This document shows positions 53,226 through 62,875 of a DNA stretch of 64,000 nucleotides, piece after piece (positions within the stretch are counted from its first letter, which is position 1; each line of letters opens with the position of its first letter). This stretch comes from Teredinibacter franksiae. Lineage in GTDB: Bacteria > Pseudomonadota > Gammaproteobacteria > Pseudomonadales > Cellvibrionaceae. The notes below the pieces were generated by a model. That model was not told where the DNA came from. It did no database searches and saw only the letters and a list, made by a program, of their open reading frames with translations. The position numbers were made by a program, and so were the translations under genes. The DNA is taken from positions 3,174,501 to 3,238,500 of the forward strand of contig NZ_JACJUV010000001.1 in the NCBI RefSeq assembly GCF_014218805.1. Reading direction: 5' to 3'.

Positions 53226-55421
53226 TTACGGTTGGCTTACCAGTAGCGGTGGTTCAGACAGCGTGCAGTTTTCAATAGTGCCGACCTTCGGCGAATAGCA
53301 CAGACCTTTGTTTTTTAATTCACCGCTGCTTTTTAGGTAGGCCACATATATGCTGCCATCTTCGCGTGTCAAGCGAATCCGGTTATTCACAAAAATTTCA
53401 GTGGAGCGACTGCCGTTGGGGAGTGTGACCTGCTGCTCTCCGTGGCTAGTACCCATATGGGTTTCACCTTCAATAATCATCCCTTTGGCGTATTCGAATC
53501 GGTGCTGACCGTGCTCGAAAGCATATAAAAACTCGCCTTCAGATGACTTGAAATTTTGATCTTTCGGATAGTCTATTCGGCCTTTTCCGCTGATGGTGCC
53601 GTCACTGAATTCACCCGTATATTTATATGCATTACTGGCAGTAAACGTGGCGGGGCCTTCAAGCTTCCCTGAAACCCAGTTGCCCTCTGCAACACTGCCG
53701 CTTTGCATGGCCAATGCGCCTTGGCCGTGGGGCAGGTTGTTGTGAACGCTCCCTTTGTAATAGGAGCCGTCGTCATAGGTGAGCTTTTGTTTTTCGCTGG
53801 AAACCGGTTTTGCCAGTGCTTGGGCGCGCAGGTTAAAGGCCTCGAGCACAAAACGGCCATAGCCGCTATCGATCCATTTGTTGGGGGCTACGGTGGCGTA
53901 CTTCCGCAGAAGCATAGTCACGGTTTCTGGTTGCTTTAGTTTTACGCTGCAATCCAGTTCGTTCAAAATGTGTTTAGATTTATCTCCGTGGAGTAGGCGG
54001 ACAGATTCGGCGGCTATGCAGGCTTCCTTGAGGTAGGTTGGGTTGTTTTCAGCGATGTTTTCGGCAAGGTTTGCCAGGGCGTAGTAGGCGCGAGCATTGT
54101 ACCTATCTTGCTTCAGTACTTTGCGCAAGGTTTTGCGCCCGCTGCGAATGGTTTCTTGCGTATTTGGGGCGCCAACTAAAAACTGTCGGTACGCTTCTTT
54201 CAGCAAGTTCGCGCCTTTCAATACTTGCAGTGACGGGTTGTCTGGATGTTCGGCCAGAATTTGGTCTAGATTTACTTGGGTATTGGTTTCGTTTTTCGCT
54301 GGCCGCAATAGTAGTTTTGCGTATAGCAGCTCGATATCACCAGGGTTTAACTGCAGTGCCTCATCGAGCAACAGATGTTTTTCGTCTGTTTTTTTATAAT
54401 TGAGCCGAGATACGGTTTTTGCAATCGCTTTTGCGGCTGCGGCTTTGTCGAGTTTCACCAGCGTGATGTCAGTCTCAGGGAATTGGATTCCACCTTCGCC
54501 AACAGGGTATTTCCAGCGCATATGTGTGGGGCCAGTGATGTATTTATACATGGCTTGGTCCATATCCGCATAGCTAATACCGTTATAGGCAAGCTTGAAT
54601 GCTGAGTCGACGCTTTTGCCTTCGTTTAGCCAATCAATATAGTGTGCCGTTTGGTTGGCAAGCTCCATAGATGAGTGGAGGTAGTGGTAGGCCCATACCG
54701 AGCGGGCATAAAATTTTGAGAAGGTACGCTTTTTATCCTGATTGGTTTTGCCACTGTTTTCGTCGCGCCAGGACTTGCGGCTATTACGTGTTTTTAGCAG
54801 GTCTTCAATATCAATTTTCTGATATTTTGTATAGCTGCGGTTCATAAGGCTATAGCTTCTTAGTCGAATAATACCAGTATCCCCAACGGAGACTAAGTTG
54901 CCTTTCTCAATGAAGCGAAAGGTGGCCATATATTCGGCGGTGGCTTCACTGAACCAGAGCGGGTAGATGTGGCGCCCAAACTTGGACTGTGCGGCATAGT
55001 GCACAAATTCGTGCATCACGATATGGTTGCCCCAGCCTTTATGGGTGTCACTGGTGGAGTATCCGGTGGCATTGGCGATAAAAAATGAGCCGTCAATATG
55101 ATGGTAAAATATGCCTCCGATGCCTTCACCCAAATCCAGAGACTTGAAGTTTTTTTTCTTAGATAGGGCAAGAATGGTTAATGGGGGTACACTCTCATAC
55201 AGGGTTTCGCCTATTTGAAGAGAAATGAAATGGCGAAATTGTTCTAGATCTTGAGCCATTTTTTTTGCGACCGCCGGTTTTGCATCGGTCACAATATCGA
55301 CGTGGGGTGAGGTGACCCGAAGCCAGTCCTGTTTAGCTAATTTATCAAGCTTAATGCTTGCGTTTGCTGGAAAGGCGAGAGCTAGGCTCAGCAGCCCGAC
55401 CGCTACAATCAGTTTTCTCAT
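53226..55421 (-). CDS. secreted HExxH and MORN-repeat protein
   Basis: 731 aa with a signal peptide (cleavage after FPANA). Residues ~30-330 resemble DUF1570-like peptidase domains with HEFVHY near residue 136 (HExxH zinc motif) and a Glu in LWFSEATAEYMATFR near 155. A helical TPR-like middle follows (~345-540). MORN-type repeats occupy ~565-690 (YDDGSYYKGSVHNNLPHGQG, YKYTGEFSDGTISGKG). A combined peptidase-MORN protein on the envelope; natural substrate unknown. GlnE lies downstream on the same strand. Confidence 0.8.
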   Translation of the reverse strand: MRKLIVAVGLLSLALAFPANASIKLDKLAKQDWLRVTSPHVDIVTDAKPAVAKKMAQDLEQFRHFISLQIGETLYESVPPLTILALSKKKNFKSLDLGEGIGGIFYHHIDGSFFIANATGYSTSDTHKGWGNHIVMHEFVHYAAQSKFGRHIYPLWFSEATAEYMATFRFIEKGNLVSVGDTGIIRLRSYSLMNRSYTKYQKIDIEDLLKTRNSRKSWRDENSGKTNQDKKRTFSKFYARSVWAYHYLHSSMELANQTAHYIDWLNEGKSVDSAFKLAYNGISYADMDQAMYKYITGPTHMRWKYPVGEGGIQFPETDITLVKLDKAAAAKAIAKTVSRLNYKKTDEKHLLLDEALQLNPGDIELLYAKLLLRPAKNETNTQVNLDQILAEHPDNPSLQVLKGANLLKEAYRQFLVGAPNTQETIRSGRKTLRKVLKQDRYNARAYYALANLAENIAENNPTYLKEACIAAESVRLLHGDKSKHILNELDCSVKLKQPETVTMLLRKYATVAPNKWIDSGYGRFVLEAFNLRAQALAKPVSSEKQKLTYDDGSYYKGSVHNNLPHGQGALAMQSGSVAEGNWVSGKLEGPATFTASNAYKYTGEFSDGTISGKGRIDYPKDQNFKSSEGEFLYAFEHGQHRFEYAKGMIIEGETHMGTSHGEQQVTLPNGSRSTEIFVNNRIRLTREDGSIYVAYLKSSGELKNKGLCYSPKVGTIENCTLSEPPLLVSQP

Positions 55422-55587
55422 TGTTAGCCCCCCCGGGGATTCTTGTTTTATTGTCTTTTGTGATTGGACGCTAACAACTTTTGCTTAGGGAGTCCATCTT
55501 GCCGGGCAGGGGGTGGCGTTTTTTGTGTAAGTTTTCTGACCGAGGTTAAGCGCTAAAGGGGGGCTAGCCAGAGTGTGGTCGACCTTG

Positions 55588-56547
55588 CTAGGTAAATATC
55601 ACCGTTTGATTCCTACCGCCATCCTTGGCCTGATAGAGGCCCTTGTCGGTTTGTTCTAGCCATTCATCTGCAGAGGACACAGATGGATTTAGCACGGCGA
55701 TACCCAGGCTTACGGTGTAGTGAATGGTGTGTTCTTCGTATTGAATGGTGAGCGACTCTATTGCCTTACGCAGCCGTTCACACATGATTTTGGCTCCTTC
55801 GGCATCGGTGTTGGGTAAAATTATCACAAACTCTTCACCGCCATAACGGCCTGAAACATCGATTTCACGCTGATTATCACGCAGGGCGTCGGCAGTTTGA
55901 CGTATCACTTCATCGCCCGCTGGGTGGCCGTAAGAGTCGTTAACACGTTTAAAATGGTCGATATCGAACATCACCAAACTACTTGGATGCTTATGCCTTT
56001 TGTAGCGTGCGAACTCTAACTCCAGTTCCTGCTGCCAGGCCTTGCGGTTTAGCAAGCGGGTTAAACCGTCGGTGCGGCTGAGTGTGTGCAATTGGGCGTT
56101 TGCCTCCTGCAGTTGCAGGCGGTTTACGGCAACTTCGGTTACATCGTAAACAATGAGGCATATTTGCTCGACTTCACCGCGGGTGTTGGTGAGCGGAATA
56201 ATGGTGCTATTTTGGTACATGAAATCCGCGATACTGGTAATGGGCCGGTAGCTTTCGAAACGAAATAAATACGGCCGCTGCTCCCATGTGGTGAAGGCGG
56301 AGTTTTCCAGTACAAACACGGCTTCCGCCTTACGGCGAAACCAAGCTTCGGGTAACTCAGGGAATAATTGAAAGATATTTTTATGAAGGACTTCGTCGGG
56401 CATGCGAGCGCTGTGGTTCTGCATAAAGCCGTTCCACAGGTTTATCTCAAATTCCTTGTTGAGGATAACTAGACCCACATCGATATCCTGCAGGACATCC
56501 ATCAGCCAGTGAAAATCGCTCAAAAAATCTTGTGCTGAATCTGTCAT
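55588..56547 (-). CDS. PAS-GGDEF diguanylate cyclase
   Basis: 319 aa. The PAS domain covers residues ~12-130 (GLVILNKEFEINLWNGFMQNHS). The GGDEF domain covers ~155-315 with SGRYGGEEFVIILP. RxxD (REID) five residues before GGEEF is the c-di-GMP inhibitory I-site, so feedback control is expected. ATG 56547 is chosen; the longer open frame overlaps the upstream CheC/CheX gene. Makes c-di-GMP. The adjacent CheC-like gene on the same strand suggests a link to motility or surface behaviour. Confidence 0.9.
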   Translation of the reverse strand: MTDSAQDFLSDFHWLMDVLQDIDVGLVILNKEFEINLWNGFMQNHSARMPDEVLHKNIFQLFPELPEAWFRRKAEAVFVLENSAFTTWEQRPYLFRFESYRPITSIADFMYQNSTIIPLTNTRGEVEQICLIVYDVTEVAVNRLQLQEANAQLHTLSRTDGLTRLLNRKAWQQELELEFARYKRHKHPSSLVMFDIDHFKRVNDSYGHPAGDEVIRQTADALRDNQREIDVSGRYGGEEFVIILPNTDAEGAKIMCERLRKAIESLTIQYEEHTIHYTVSLGIAVLNPSVSSADEWLEQTDKGLYQAKDGGRNQTVIFT

Positions 56548-56575
56548 GGAGTTTGGTTGCTTTTCGGGGCCCTTG

Positions 56576-57187
56576 TTAATACAGCAGGTAGTCAAGTTTT
56601 TTCAATAATATATCCAATGAAGAATCTGTTAAAACGATCAATAGGTCACAGTTAACATTATAGCCTTCTAGCTGATAGTTGATCTCTGTTACTAGCGCAT
56701 GATCCCAGCGGTTATTATTTTGCTGGATGATTTCTGTTAAATGCATATGTTGGCCCAGCACCATGGGGGGGCCGTAGCTGAACTCTAGGTCAATTTGCTC
56801 GGCAATACCTTTTAGGCAGGCGCCAAACAGCACATTGGTGGTGTCCATTAGCAGCTCGCGTTCGGCATGCTCGTCGAGCTCATCGTCGTACTTCATTAAC
56901 TTTGCGAGGTCGGAAAAGCTGGTATCGTTAAAGATAATCATCGCTTCACCGGAGATACCGCCGCCGATGAAGCCTTGGCAAACGCCGGATACCGAGTCGT
57001 TGCCGTCAATGGAGTTTAGCGCCATGGCTATATCGGAAGGGGCCATAACCTCGATGTGAGGAATAGAAAGTACTACAAATGTGCCCAGCAGCCGCGCCAG
57101 ACGATCACCTGCCTGCCCCATGGCCACATTAGTGATCTCCTGGAGGCAGTCGCGGTGGTCTTCTGTAAGGTTGAGAATAGAGCTCAT
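56576..57187 (-). CDS. CheC/CheX-family phosphatase-like protein
   Basis: 203 aa. Two CheC-type helices: LQEITNVAMGQAGDRLARLLG near residue 15 with the E-x2-N pair, and LLMDTTNVLFGACLKGI near 110 with D-x2-N. The family dephosphorylates CheY-type receivers. Upstream of the PAS-GGDEF gene by 28 bp, so probably one operon. No receiver domain is encoded here, so its target lies elsewhere. Confidence 0.8.
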   Translation of the reverse strand: MSSILNLTEDHRDCLQEITNVAMGQAGDRLARLLGTFVVLSIPHIEVMAPSDIAMALNSIDGNDSVSGVCQGFIGGGISGEAMIIFNDTSFSDLAKLMKYDDELDEHAERELLMDTTNVLFGACLKGIAEQIDLEFSYGPPMVLGQHMHLTEIIQQNNNRWDHALVTEINYQLEGYNVNCDLLIVLTDSSLDILLKKLDYLLY

Positions 57188-57344
57188 ACTGATTTCGGCG
57201 TAAACAAGAGTCGTAATATCTATTCTAGTCGTGTGCCGCTAAAATGCCGGAAAATTTCTAAGGGACCTGTTGAACCTGGCCTTAGGGAAGGTGGGTATTG
57301 GCGGTACGGGTTCCCGGCTAACACGCTAACAAATAGGTATACAG

Positions 57345-57980
57345 ATGTTGAAGTACGAAATACTGCCGGTCACAGCATTTCAGCAGAATTGTTCACTGAT
57401 CTGGTGCGATGAAACGCTGCAAGCCGCTGTAGTCGATCCGGGCGGGGATGTGGCGCAAATTCAGACGTTGATCGAGCGCCGTGGCGTTAAAGTGGTAAAA
57501 ATTCTACTTACCCATGGGCATATGGACCATGTTGGCGGTACGGCAGAGCTTAAAGGTTTGCTTGAGGTACCGGTTGTTGGGCCTCACAAAGAGGACTTGT
57601 TCTGGATTGCCGCTTTAGACCAGCAGGCTCAAATGATGGGGTTTTCCAAGGTGGAGGGCTTTGAGCCTGAGCAGTGGTTGGAGCACGGGGATACCATTGC
57701 GTTGGGTAATTTGGTGATCCAGGTATTGCACTGTCCAGGGCACACACCGGGGCATATTGTGTTGTTTGAGCCGCAAAGCAAAATGGCGTTCGTGGGGGAT
57801 GTGCTCTTTCACGGTTCTATAGGGCGAACGGATTTCCCCAAGGGGGACCAAGCTACCCTAGTAAACGCGATCAAAACACGCCTTTGGCCATTGGGGAACG
57901 ATGTCACTTTCGTGCCCGGCCATGGGCCGCTCTCTACTTTTGGTGCTGAGCGAGCCAGTAATCCCTTTGTGGGGGATTAG
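57345..57980 (+). CDS. metallo-beta-lactamase-fold hydrolase (glyoxalase II/YcbL-like)
   Basis: 211 aa. Zinc motif THGHMDHVGG near residue 55 (HxHxDH), His in HCPGHTPGHIVLF near 130, Asp in FVGDVLFHGSIGRTDFP near 150, and VPGHGP near the C-terminus. Typical YcbL-type thioesterase length. Divergent from the CheC/CheX gene. Confidence 0.92.
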   Translation: MLKYEILPVTAFQQNCSLIWCDETLQAAVVDPGGDVAQIQTLIERRGVKVVKILLTHGHMDHVGGTAELKGLLEVPVVGPHKEDLFWIAALDQQAQMMGFSKVEGFEPEQWLEHGDTIALGNLVIQVLHCPGHTPGHIVLFEPQSKMAFVGDVLFHGSIGRTDFPKGDQATLVNAIKTRLWPLGNDVTFVPGHGPLSTFGAERASNPFVGD

Positions 57981-58154
57981 GCCCTTGATGCTATCCGTAT
58001 GGCGGGCGCTGCAGGTTGTAAAAGGGGAGCAAGGATTGGCCGTTGATGGGCAAAATAAGGCCTGTTGCTTGGATAATCATTGGCCTACATTTACACTGCT
58101 TTTGCTCTTCCCATATGGCTTTCTCTCTTCCACTGCACACAGCTGGTGACTAAT

Positions 58155-58538
58155 ATGACGGATACCCCTGAAATGCTCGGCGAAGACCACGACGAAAATT
58201 ACGATATATTCATAGAAGACGCGCTTGAAACCGGTTGCGTATGGGGGTTGGAGCACAGTGAAGGCTGGGCTATTTGCCCCTCGAATAAGAATGAAACGCT
58301 AGATGTGATGCCCATGTGGTCACAACCGGAATATGCTGAGTTTCACTGTCGCCAGGAGTGGAAAGATTACAAGCCTGTACCTATCGCTGTGGAAGAGCTG
58401 CTGGATGACTGGCTACCGGGTATGCATGAGGACTTGCTGTTAATTGGCCCCAACTGGAATACCGAGTTGGAAGGGCTAGAAGTGGAACCGCTGGATCTGC
58501 TTGAAGACGTTGATCGCTCGGCTGCCGATTCGGCCTGA
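58155..58538 (+). CDS. DUF2750 family protein
   Basis: 127 aa, acidic. WGLEHSEGWAICPS near residue 34, MPMWSQPEYAEFH near 57, then a C-terminal VEELLDDWLPGM. Matches the general layout of DUF2750; function unknown. ATG 58155 is chosen because the upstream extension is hydrophobic and unrelated. Convergent with the TlpA gene, with the two stops adjacent. Confidence 0.8.
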   Translation: MTDTPEMLGEDHDENYDIFIEDALETGCVWGLEHSEGWAICPSNKNETLDVMPMWSQPEYAEFHCRQEWKDYKPVPIAVEELLDDWLPGMHEDLLLIGPNWNTELEGLEVEPLDLLEDVDRSAADSA

Positions 58539-59060
58539 CTATTTTTTTAAGTGTTTTTCCAATATCAATGACTGCAGTTGTTTCATCACCGCACTGGTGT
58601 CTTCGCCATTGTCGCGCAGGTAGCGAATAGTTTTGTTCTTACCTACAAAGACAACCCCTGGCGTACCTGCAATGCCGTAGCGCTTGGCAACCGCTTCGGC
58701 TTTTAGTAGCAGAGAGAGGTCGATATTGCGGCTATCGAAGTATCCTACTGGGTCGCCATCTTCCCATATGTTCATGGCAAATATCTTCACGGGCTCTTTG
58801 GATAGAGATGTTTTAAACAGGTTGAGCTCGGGCAGTAATTCGCGACAAAACTGGCACCAACTGGCCCAGAACACCATTATCACTTCGTTGCCCGAATCGA
58901 GTTCGCTGTAGAGTGAATGCACGTCGCCTTCAATATCGCTTAGCATCCAGTTAGGTGCCGTCATGCCCTGTTTGAGCGTCGACGAAGGGCCACTAGCCTG
59001 TGTTTGCAGGCTTGCCACTAGGGTTAGTGCGACTAAAAATTGAACAACAAAGCGAAGCAT
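58539..59060 (-). CDS. TlpA/ResA-like thioredoxin-fold protein, exported
   Basis: 173 aa with a signal peptide (cleavage after TQASG). FWASWCQFCRELLPEL near residue 66 holds a CxxC redox site. GIAGTPGVVFVG near 133 is the cis-Pro loop. Reduces or maintains periplasmic thiols, for example in cytochrome c maturation. Its partner is unknown here. Confidence 0.88.
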   Translation of the reverse strand: MLRFVVQFLVALTLVASLQTQASGPSSTLKQGMTAPNWMLSDIEGDVHSLYSELDSGNEVIMVFWASWCQFCRELLPELNLFKTSLSKEPVKIFAMNIWEDGDPVGYFDSRNIDLSLLLKAEAVAKRYGIAGTPGVVFVGKNKTIRYLRDNGEDTSAVMKQLQSLILEKHLKK

Positions 59061-59092
59061 CGGGTGAATTTAAACCTTTTTGTACGGGTTTT

Positions 59093-59884
59093 CTATAGAT
59101 CAGGCTCGACGTTATTGGTTCCAAGTGGATCGACAATCAGTTCGCGCAGTACACATTGGGTTGTTGTTGAGAGGGCACATTTTTGCTTGCCGTCATGGGT
59201 GAAATTACTGGGGTCTAGCCATTGCCTATAGGCAGGCTGGAGCTGTTGCCAGTCTTCTGCGGTCATTGCAAACCACGCCGTGTCGCGATTGCGGTTTTTA
59301 ACCACCATGTGATGACGAAATAAGCCTTCATAGGAAAATCCGAAGCGTTGCGCCGCCTTTTTTGATTTTTCGTTCAGTGCGTTGCACTTCCATTCGCAGC
59401 GTCGATAGCCCATTTCAAACGCATAGTTCAGTATTAGGTACACCGCCTCCGTCGCGGTGGGCGTGTGCTGGATTACCGGGCTGAACATGACATGAGCCAG
59501 CTCTAGGGAGCCTTTGTCGGGTTTGATTGCATCCAGAGCAAAAATACCCCGTGGTTCACCTTGGGCATCGGTTATGCAGTAAAAGCAGGGCGCCTCAATG
59601 GATTCCTGTTCGCGCAACCACATACAGTAGTGTTCGGCGGTAACAAAGGGGCCGTAGGGCATATAGGTCCAGATTGCCCCTTGACTATCGAGCTTCCACT
59701 GGTTGTATAGCGCTAGGCCATGCTGCTGGCTTGAAATGGGCTCAAGGTTGGCAAAGCTCCCTTTAATAGGCTCACCGTCGGGCGCCTTTGCGCTACTCCA
59801 GTTGAGGTCATTGCCTACGGGTTGTTGCAGAGAGTTGCGCTGCCAATGCAGGGGGTGGTGTTTCCTCGGGTGGGTTTTATTCAT
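59093..59884 (-). CDS. GNAT-family N-acetyltransferase
   Basis: 263 aa, RimJ/RimL-type. Conserved segments: GIFALDAIKPDKGSLELAHVMFSP near residue 113, and the late RRCEWKCNALNEKSKKAAQRFGFSYEG near 160-186, followed by NRDTAWFAM. The C-terminus is longer than usual. Substrate unknown. Divergent from parC by 95 bp. Confidence 0.85.
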   Translation of the reverse strand: MNKTHPRKHHPLHWQRNSLQQPVGNDLNWSSAKAPDGEPIKGSFANLEPISSQQHGLALYNQWKLDSQGAIWTYMPYGPFVTAEHYCMWLREQESIEAPCFYCITDAQGEPRGIFALDAIKPDKGSLELAHVMFSPVIQHTPTATEAVYLILNYAFEMGYRRCEWKCNALNEKSKKAAQRFGFSYEGLFRHHMVVKNRNRDTAWFAMTAEDWQQLQPAYRQWLDPSNFTHDGKQKCALSTTTQCVLRELIVDPLGTNNVEPDL

Positions 59885-59979
59885 ATTATGTCCTTTTTCT
59901 AACCGCGTTAATCATGACATTTATTCGTCGAAAACTGCTAGAATCCAGCGCAATAATTTATTCCTAGCAAAAAAAATTT

Positions 59980-62226
59980 ATGTCTGACTCTAACGTTATC
60001 CCCTTCGCAGACGAACAGCTTCCGCTGAAAACATTCACTGAAAAAGCCTATCTCGACTATTCCATGTACGTGATTCTCGACCGTGCATTGCCGCACGTAG
60101 GGGATGGTTTAAAACCCGTACAGCGGCGCATTGTATACGCCATGAGCGAACTGGGTTTAAAGGCGAGTGCCAAATTTAAAAAGTCGGCACGTACGGTGGG
60201 TGATGTTATTGGTAAATTTCATCCCCACGGTGACAGTGCCGCTTACGAAGCCATGGTGCTTATGGCTCAGCCATTCTCCTATCGTTACCCGCTGGTAGAG
60301 GGGCAGGGGAACTGGGGGTCGCCCGATGATCCCAAATCATTCGCGGCCATGCGTTATACCGAGTCGCGTTTGTCGAAATATACCGAAGTGCTGCTGAGCG
60401 AATTGACCCAGGGTACCGTTGAATGGCTACCCAACTTCGACGGCACGTTGGAAGAGCCTAAGGTTTTACCCGCAAGGGTACCGAATGTACTGCTTAATGG
60501 TACAACCGGTATTGCCGTAGGTATGGCGACCGATATTCCGCCACATAATCTACGCGAAGTAGTGAGCGCTACGATCCACCTATTGGAAAACCCAAATGCA
60601 ACCACAGAGGATCTTTGTGAGTTTATTTTGGGCCCCGATATGCCCACCGATGCCGAGATTATTACGCCGCGCGAAGATTTACGGAAAATGTATGAAACCG
60701 GTCGCGGCAGCATGAAAATGCGCGCGATCTGGACGGAGGAAGACGGTGATATTGTCATCACAGCACTTCCTCATCAGGTCAGTGGCGCCAAACTGCTGGA
60801 GCAGATAGCCGCGCAAATGCAGGCGAAAAAATTGCCGATGGTGGCTGACTTGCGTGATGAGTCTGACCACGAAAACCCTACTCGGCTGATTGTGGTGCCG
60901 CGTTCGAATCGGGTTGAACTGGAACCGGTGATGAATCACCTGTTTGCTTCCACCGACCTGGAACGCAGCTACCGCATTAACATGAATATGATTGGCATCG
61001 ATGGTCGGCCGGGTGTGAAGTCGCTGGATAAAATTTTGAGTGACTGGCTCAGCTTCCGCATGGTTACAGTGCGACGCCGCCTGCAGCACCGGTTGGACTG
61101 GGTTGAACGTCGGTTGCATATGTTGGATGGTTTATTGGTTGCATTCCTCAACCTAGATGAAGTCATCCATATTATTCGTACTGAGGATCACCCCAAACAA
61201 AAGTTAATGCAGCGCTTCGAGCTCTCTGAAGATCAGGCGAACTACATTCTTGACACCCGTTTACGCCAATTGGCGCGACTGGAAGAAATGAAAATTCGCG
61301 GCGAGCAATCGGAGCTGGGGAAAGAGCGCGACAATCTAGCAAAATTACTGGATTCTGCGCGTCGCTTAAAAACGCTGATTCGCAAAGAGCTGCAAGAAGC
61401 GGCCGATGAGTTTGGTGATGACCGCCGCTCGCCCATTGTTGTGCGTGGTGAAGCTCAGGCCTTCAGCGAAACGGAACTCATGACCAGCGAGCCGGTAACG
61501 GTTGTACTGTCGGAAAAAGGCTGGATTCGAGCCGCCAAAGGCCACGACATTGACCCTACCGCGCTTAGCTACAAAGCTGGAGATAGCTTTCAGGTAGCGG
61601 CTCTTGGCAAGAGCAACCAAAATACCTTGCTGCTCGACTCTACCGGCAGGAGTTACGCCATTGCTGCGCATACGATGCCCTCTGCTCGCGGGCAAGGTGA
61701 GCCTATAACCGGCAAATTAAACCCGCCCAGTGGTGCCACCATAGAAGGCATGTTAATGGGTGATGAAAAACAGCAGGTGTTATTGGCTTCTGATGCCGGT
61801 TACGGTTTTGTTGCCAACCTTGCTGATATGTATACCAAAAATCGATCGGGCAAAGCCCTGTTAACCCTGCCAAAAGGTGGTCGTGTTATACAACCACAAC
61901 TTATAAACGCCATCGATAGCAGCTGGTTGGCGGCCATTAGCAATGAAGGACGACTGCTGGTCTTTCCGATTACAGAATTACCACAACTTGCCCGCGGAAA
62001 AGGTAATAAAATTATCAACATTCCCGCTGCCCGAGTGCTGTCGAGAGAGGAGTTTGTTATCGCATTAGTTGTGTTGGATCAAAGCCAATGCTTGAAAGTT
62101 AATTCGGGTAAACGCCACTTAACACTTAAGTTTAAGGATCTAGAGCATTATTGTGGAGAAAGGGGACGAAGAGGAAATAAATTACCTCGAGGTTTCCAAA
62201 AAGTTGACTCGGTTGAGGTAGAATAG
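59980..62226 (+). CDS. parC: DNA topoisomerase IV subunit A
   Basis: 748 aa, normal ParC length. The breakage-reunion domain has the catalytic tyrosine in [11 protein letters not shown] near residue 124. The quinolone-resistance region reads [13 protein letters not shown], so the positions matching E. coli Ser80 and Glu84 are the sensitive residues. The C-terminal beta-pinwheel follows residue ~490. Decatenates chromosomes with ParE, which is not in the window. Confidence 0.97.
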   Translation: MSDSNVIPFADEQLPLKTFTEKAYLDYSMYVILDRALPHVGDGLKPVQRRIVYAMSELGLKASAKFKKSARTVGDVIGKFHPHGDSAAYEAMVLMAQPFSYRYPLVEGQGNWGSPDDPKSFAAMRYTESRLSKYTEVLLSELTQGTVEWLPNFDGTLEEPKVLPARVPNVLLNGTTGIAVGMATDIPPHNLREVVSATIHLLENPNATTEDLCEFILGPDMPTDAEIITPREDLRKMYETGRGSMKMRAIWTEEDGDIVITALPHQVSGAKLLEQIAAQMQAKKLPMVADLRDESDHENPTRLIVVPRSNRVELEPVMNHLFASTDLERSYRINMNMIGIDGRPGVKSLDKILSDWLSFRMVTVRRRLQHRLDWVERRLHMLDGLLVAFLNLDEVIHIIRTEDHPKQKLMQRFELSEDQANYILDTRLRQLARLEEMKIRGEQSELGKERDNLAKLLDSARRLKTLIRKELQEAADEFGDDRRSPIVVRGEAQAFSETELMTSEPVTVVLSEKGWIRAAKGHDIDPTALSYKAGDSFQVAALGKSNQNTLLLDSTGRSYAIAAHTMPSARGQGEPITGKLNPPSGATIEGMLMGDEKQQVLLASDAGYGFVANLADMYTKNRSGKALLTLPKGGRVIQPQLINAIDSSWLAAISNEGRLLVFPITELPQLARGKGNKIINIPAARVLSREEFVIALVVLDQSQCLKVNSGKRHLTLKFKDLEHYCGERGRRGNKLPRGFQKVDSVEVE

Positions 62227-62570
62227 CCGCCGGGCTGGTTGCCGGTTTGTTAGCGTTCGGTTTGTGCGCGCAAAATACGTTTTGTGTTGAACGCTAGCCA
62301 TTGTGTTAATCAGCCAAAATGGGTCATTAATTAGAATTTTCCAAGTTTGTGAAGTAAGGGGTTTGTAAGGCCGAGTAAACCATTTCTGGCAGCGCTACGC
62401 ATAGTGTTCAGTATTTACGCTAAACCAGAGAAAACGGTTACATTCGGCGACTGCGAGAACCGAGTCACATTTAAAACCGGAAATGGGTTGAGTGATGTGG
62501 ATTGTGGTGACAGACTCGGCTCTGTTTTTCTGTTCCCGCAACTGTATAACCCCGCGAAACAGTGTGAGAT
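62227..62570. other. intergenic region, nothing recognised
   Basis: About 340 bp between parC and the PilZ gene. No riboswitch fold or small RNA recognised; a short open frame at 62404-62625 is antisense-like noise overlapping the PilZ start. Confidence 0.45.
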
Positions 62571-62831
62571 ATGTCTGGATTCCGTAAGCACGGGCGAACA
62601 CTTGAAAAGTGTCTTGTTCGTTTAAATCATGCCGATTTCGGCGAAGTTGTAGTTGAAACCCGTGATATTTCCGAGTCGGGCGTATTTGTCAGCTGTCGAG
62701 ATATTGTTCGATTTATATCCATTGGCGACGAACTGCATGCAAAACTCTATTCCGAGTGTCGCAATGTTTCGGAAACCAGTATGAAGGTTGTACGCCTTAC
62801 CGACGACGGTGTTGGGTTAGCCTTCGCCTAG
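62571..62831 (+). CDS. PilZ-domain c-di-GMP receptor
   Basis: 86 aa, almost only a PilZ domain. The N-terminal RKHGR (RxxxR) and the later DISESGVF (D-x-S-x2-G) are the c-di-GMP-binding motifs. GTGAG precedes ATG 62571. A single-domain adaptor, so it must act through another protein. A second c-di-GMP component in this window besides the PAS-GGDEF enzyme. Confidence 0.88.
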   Translation: MSGFRKHGRTLEKCLVRLNHADFGEVVVETRDISESGVFVSCRDIVRFISIGDELHAKLYSECRNVSETSMKVVRLTDDGVGLAFA

Positions 62832-62875
62832 GCACGGTTAAAAAAAAAGCTCCCCCAAAAACGTTGTGTTGGCTT

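Noticed and set aside
52973..53278. Plus-strand open frame at the glnE-MORN gap
   Set aside because: Antisense to the MORN gene over its end and without ribosome site or homology.
59980..62226. Quinolone-resistance changes in parC
   Set aside because: The region reads [13 protein letters not shown]; both key positions have the sensitive residues.
62404..62625. Small plus-strand gene upstream of PilZ
   Set aside because: Overlaps the better-supported PilZ start in another frame and lacks a ribosome site.
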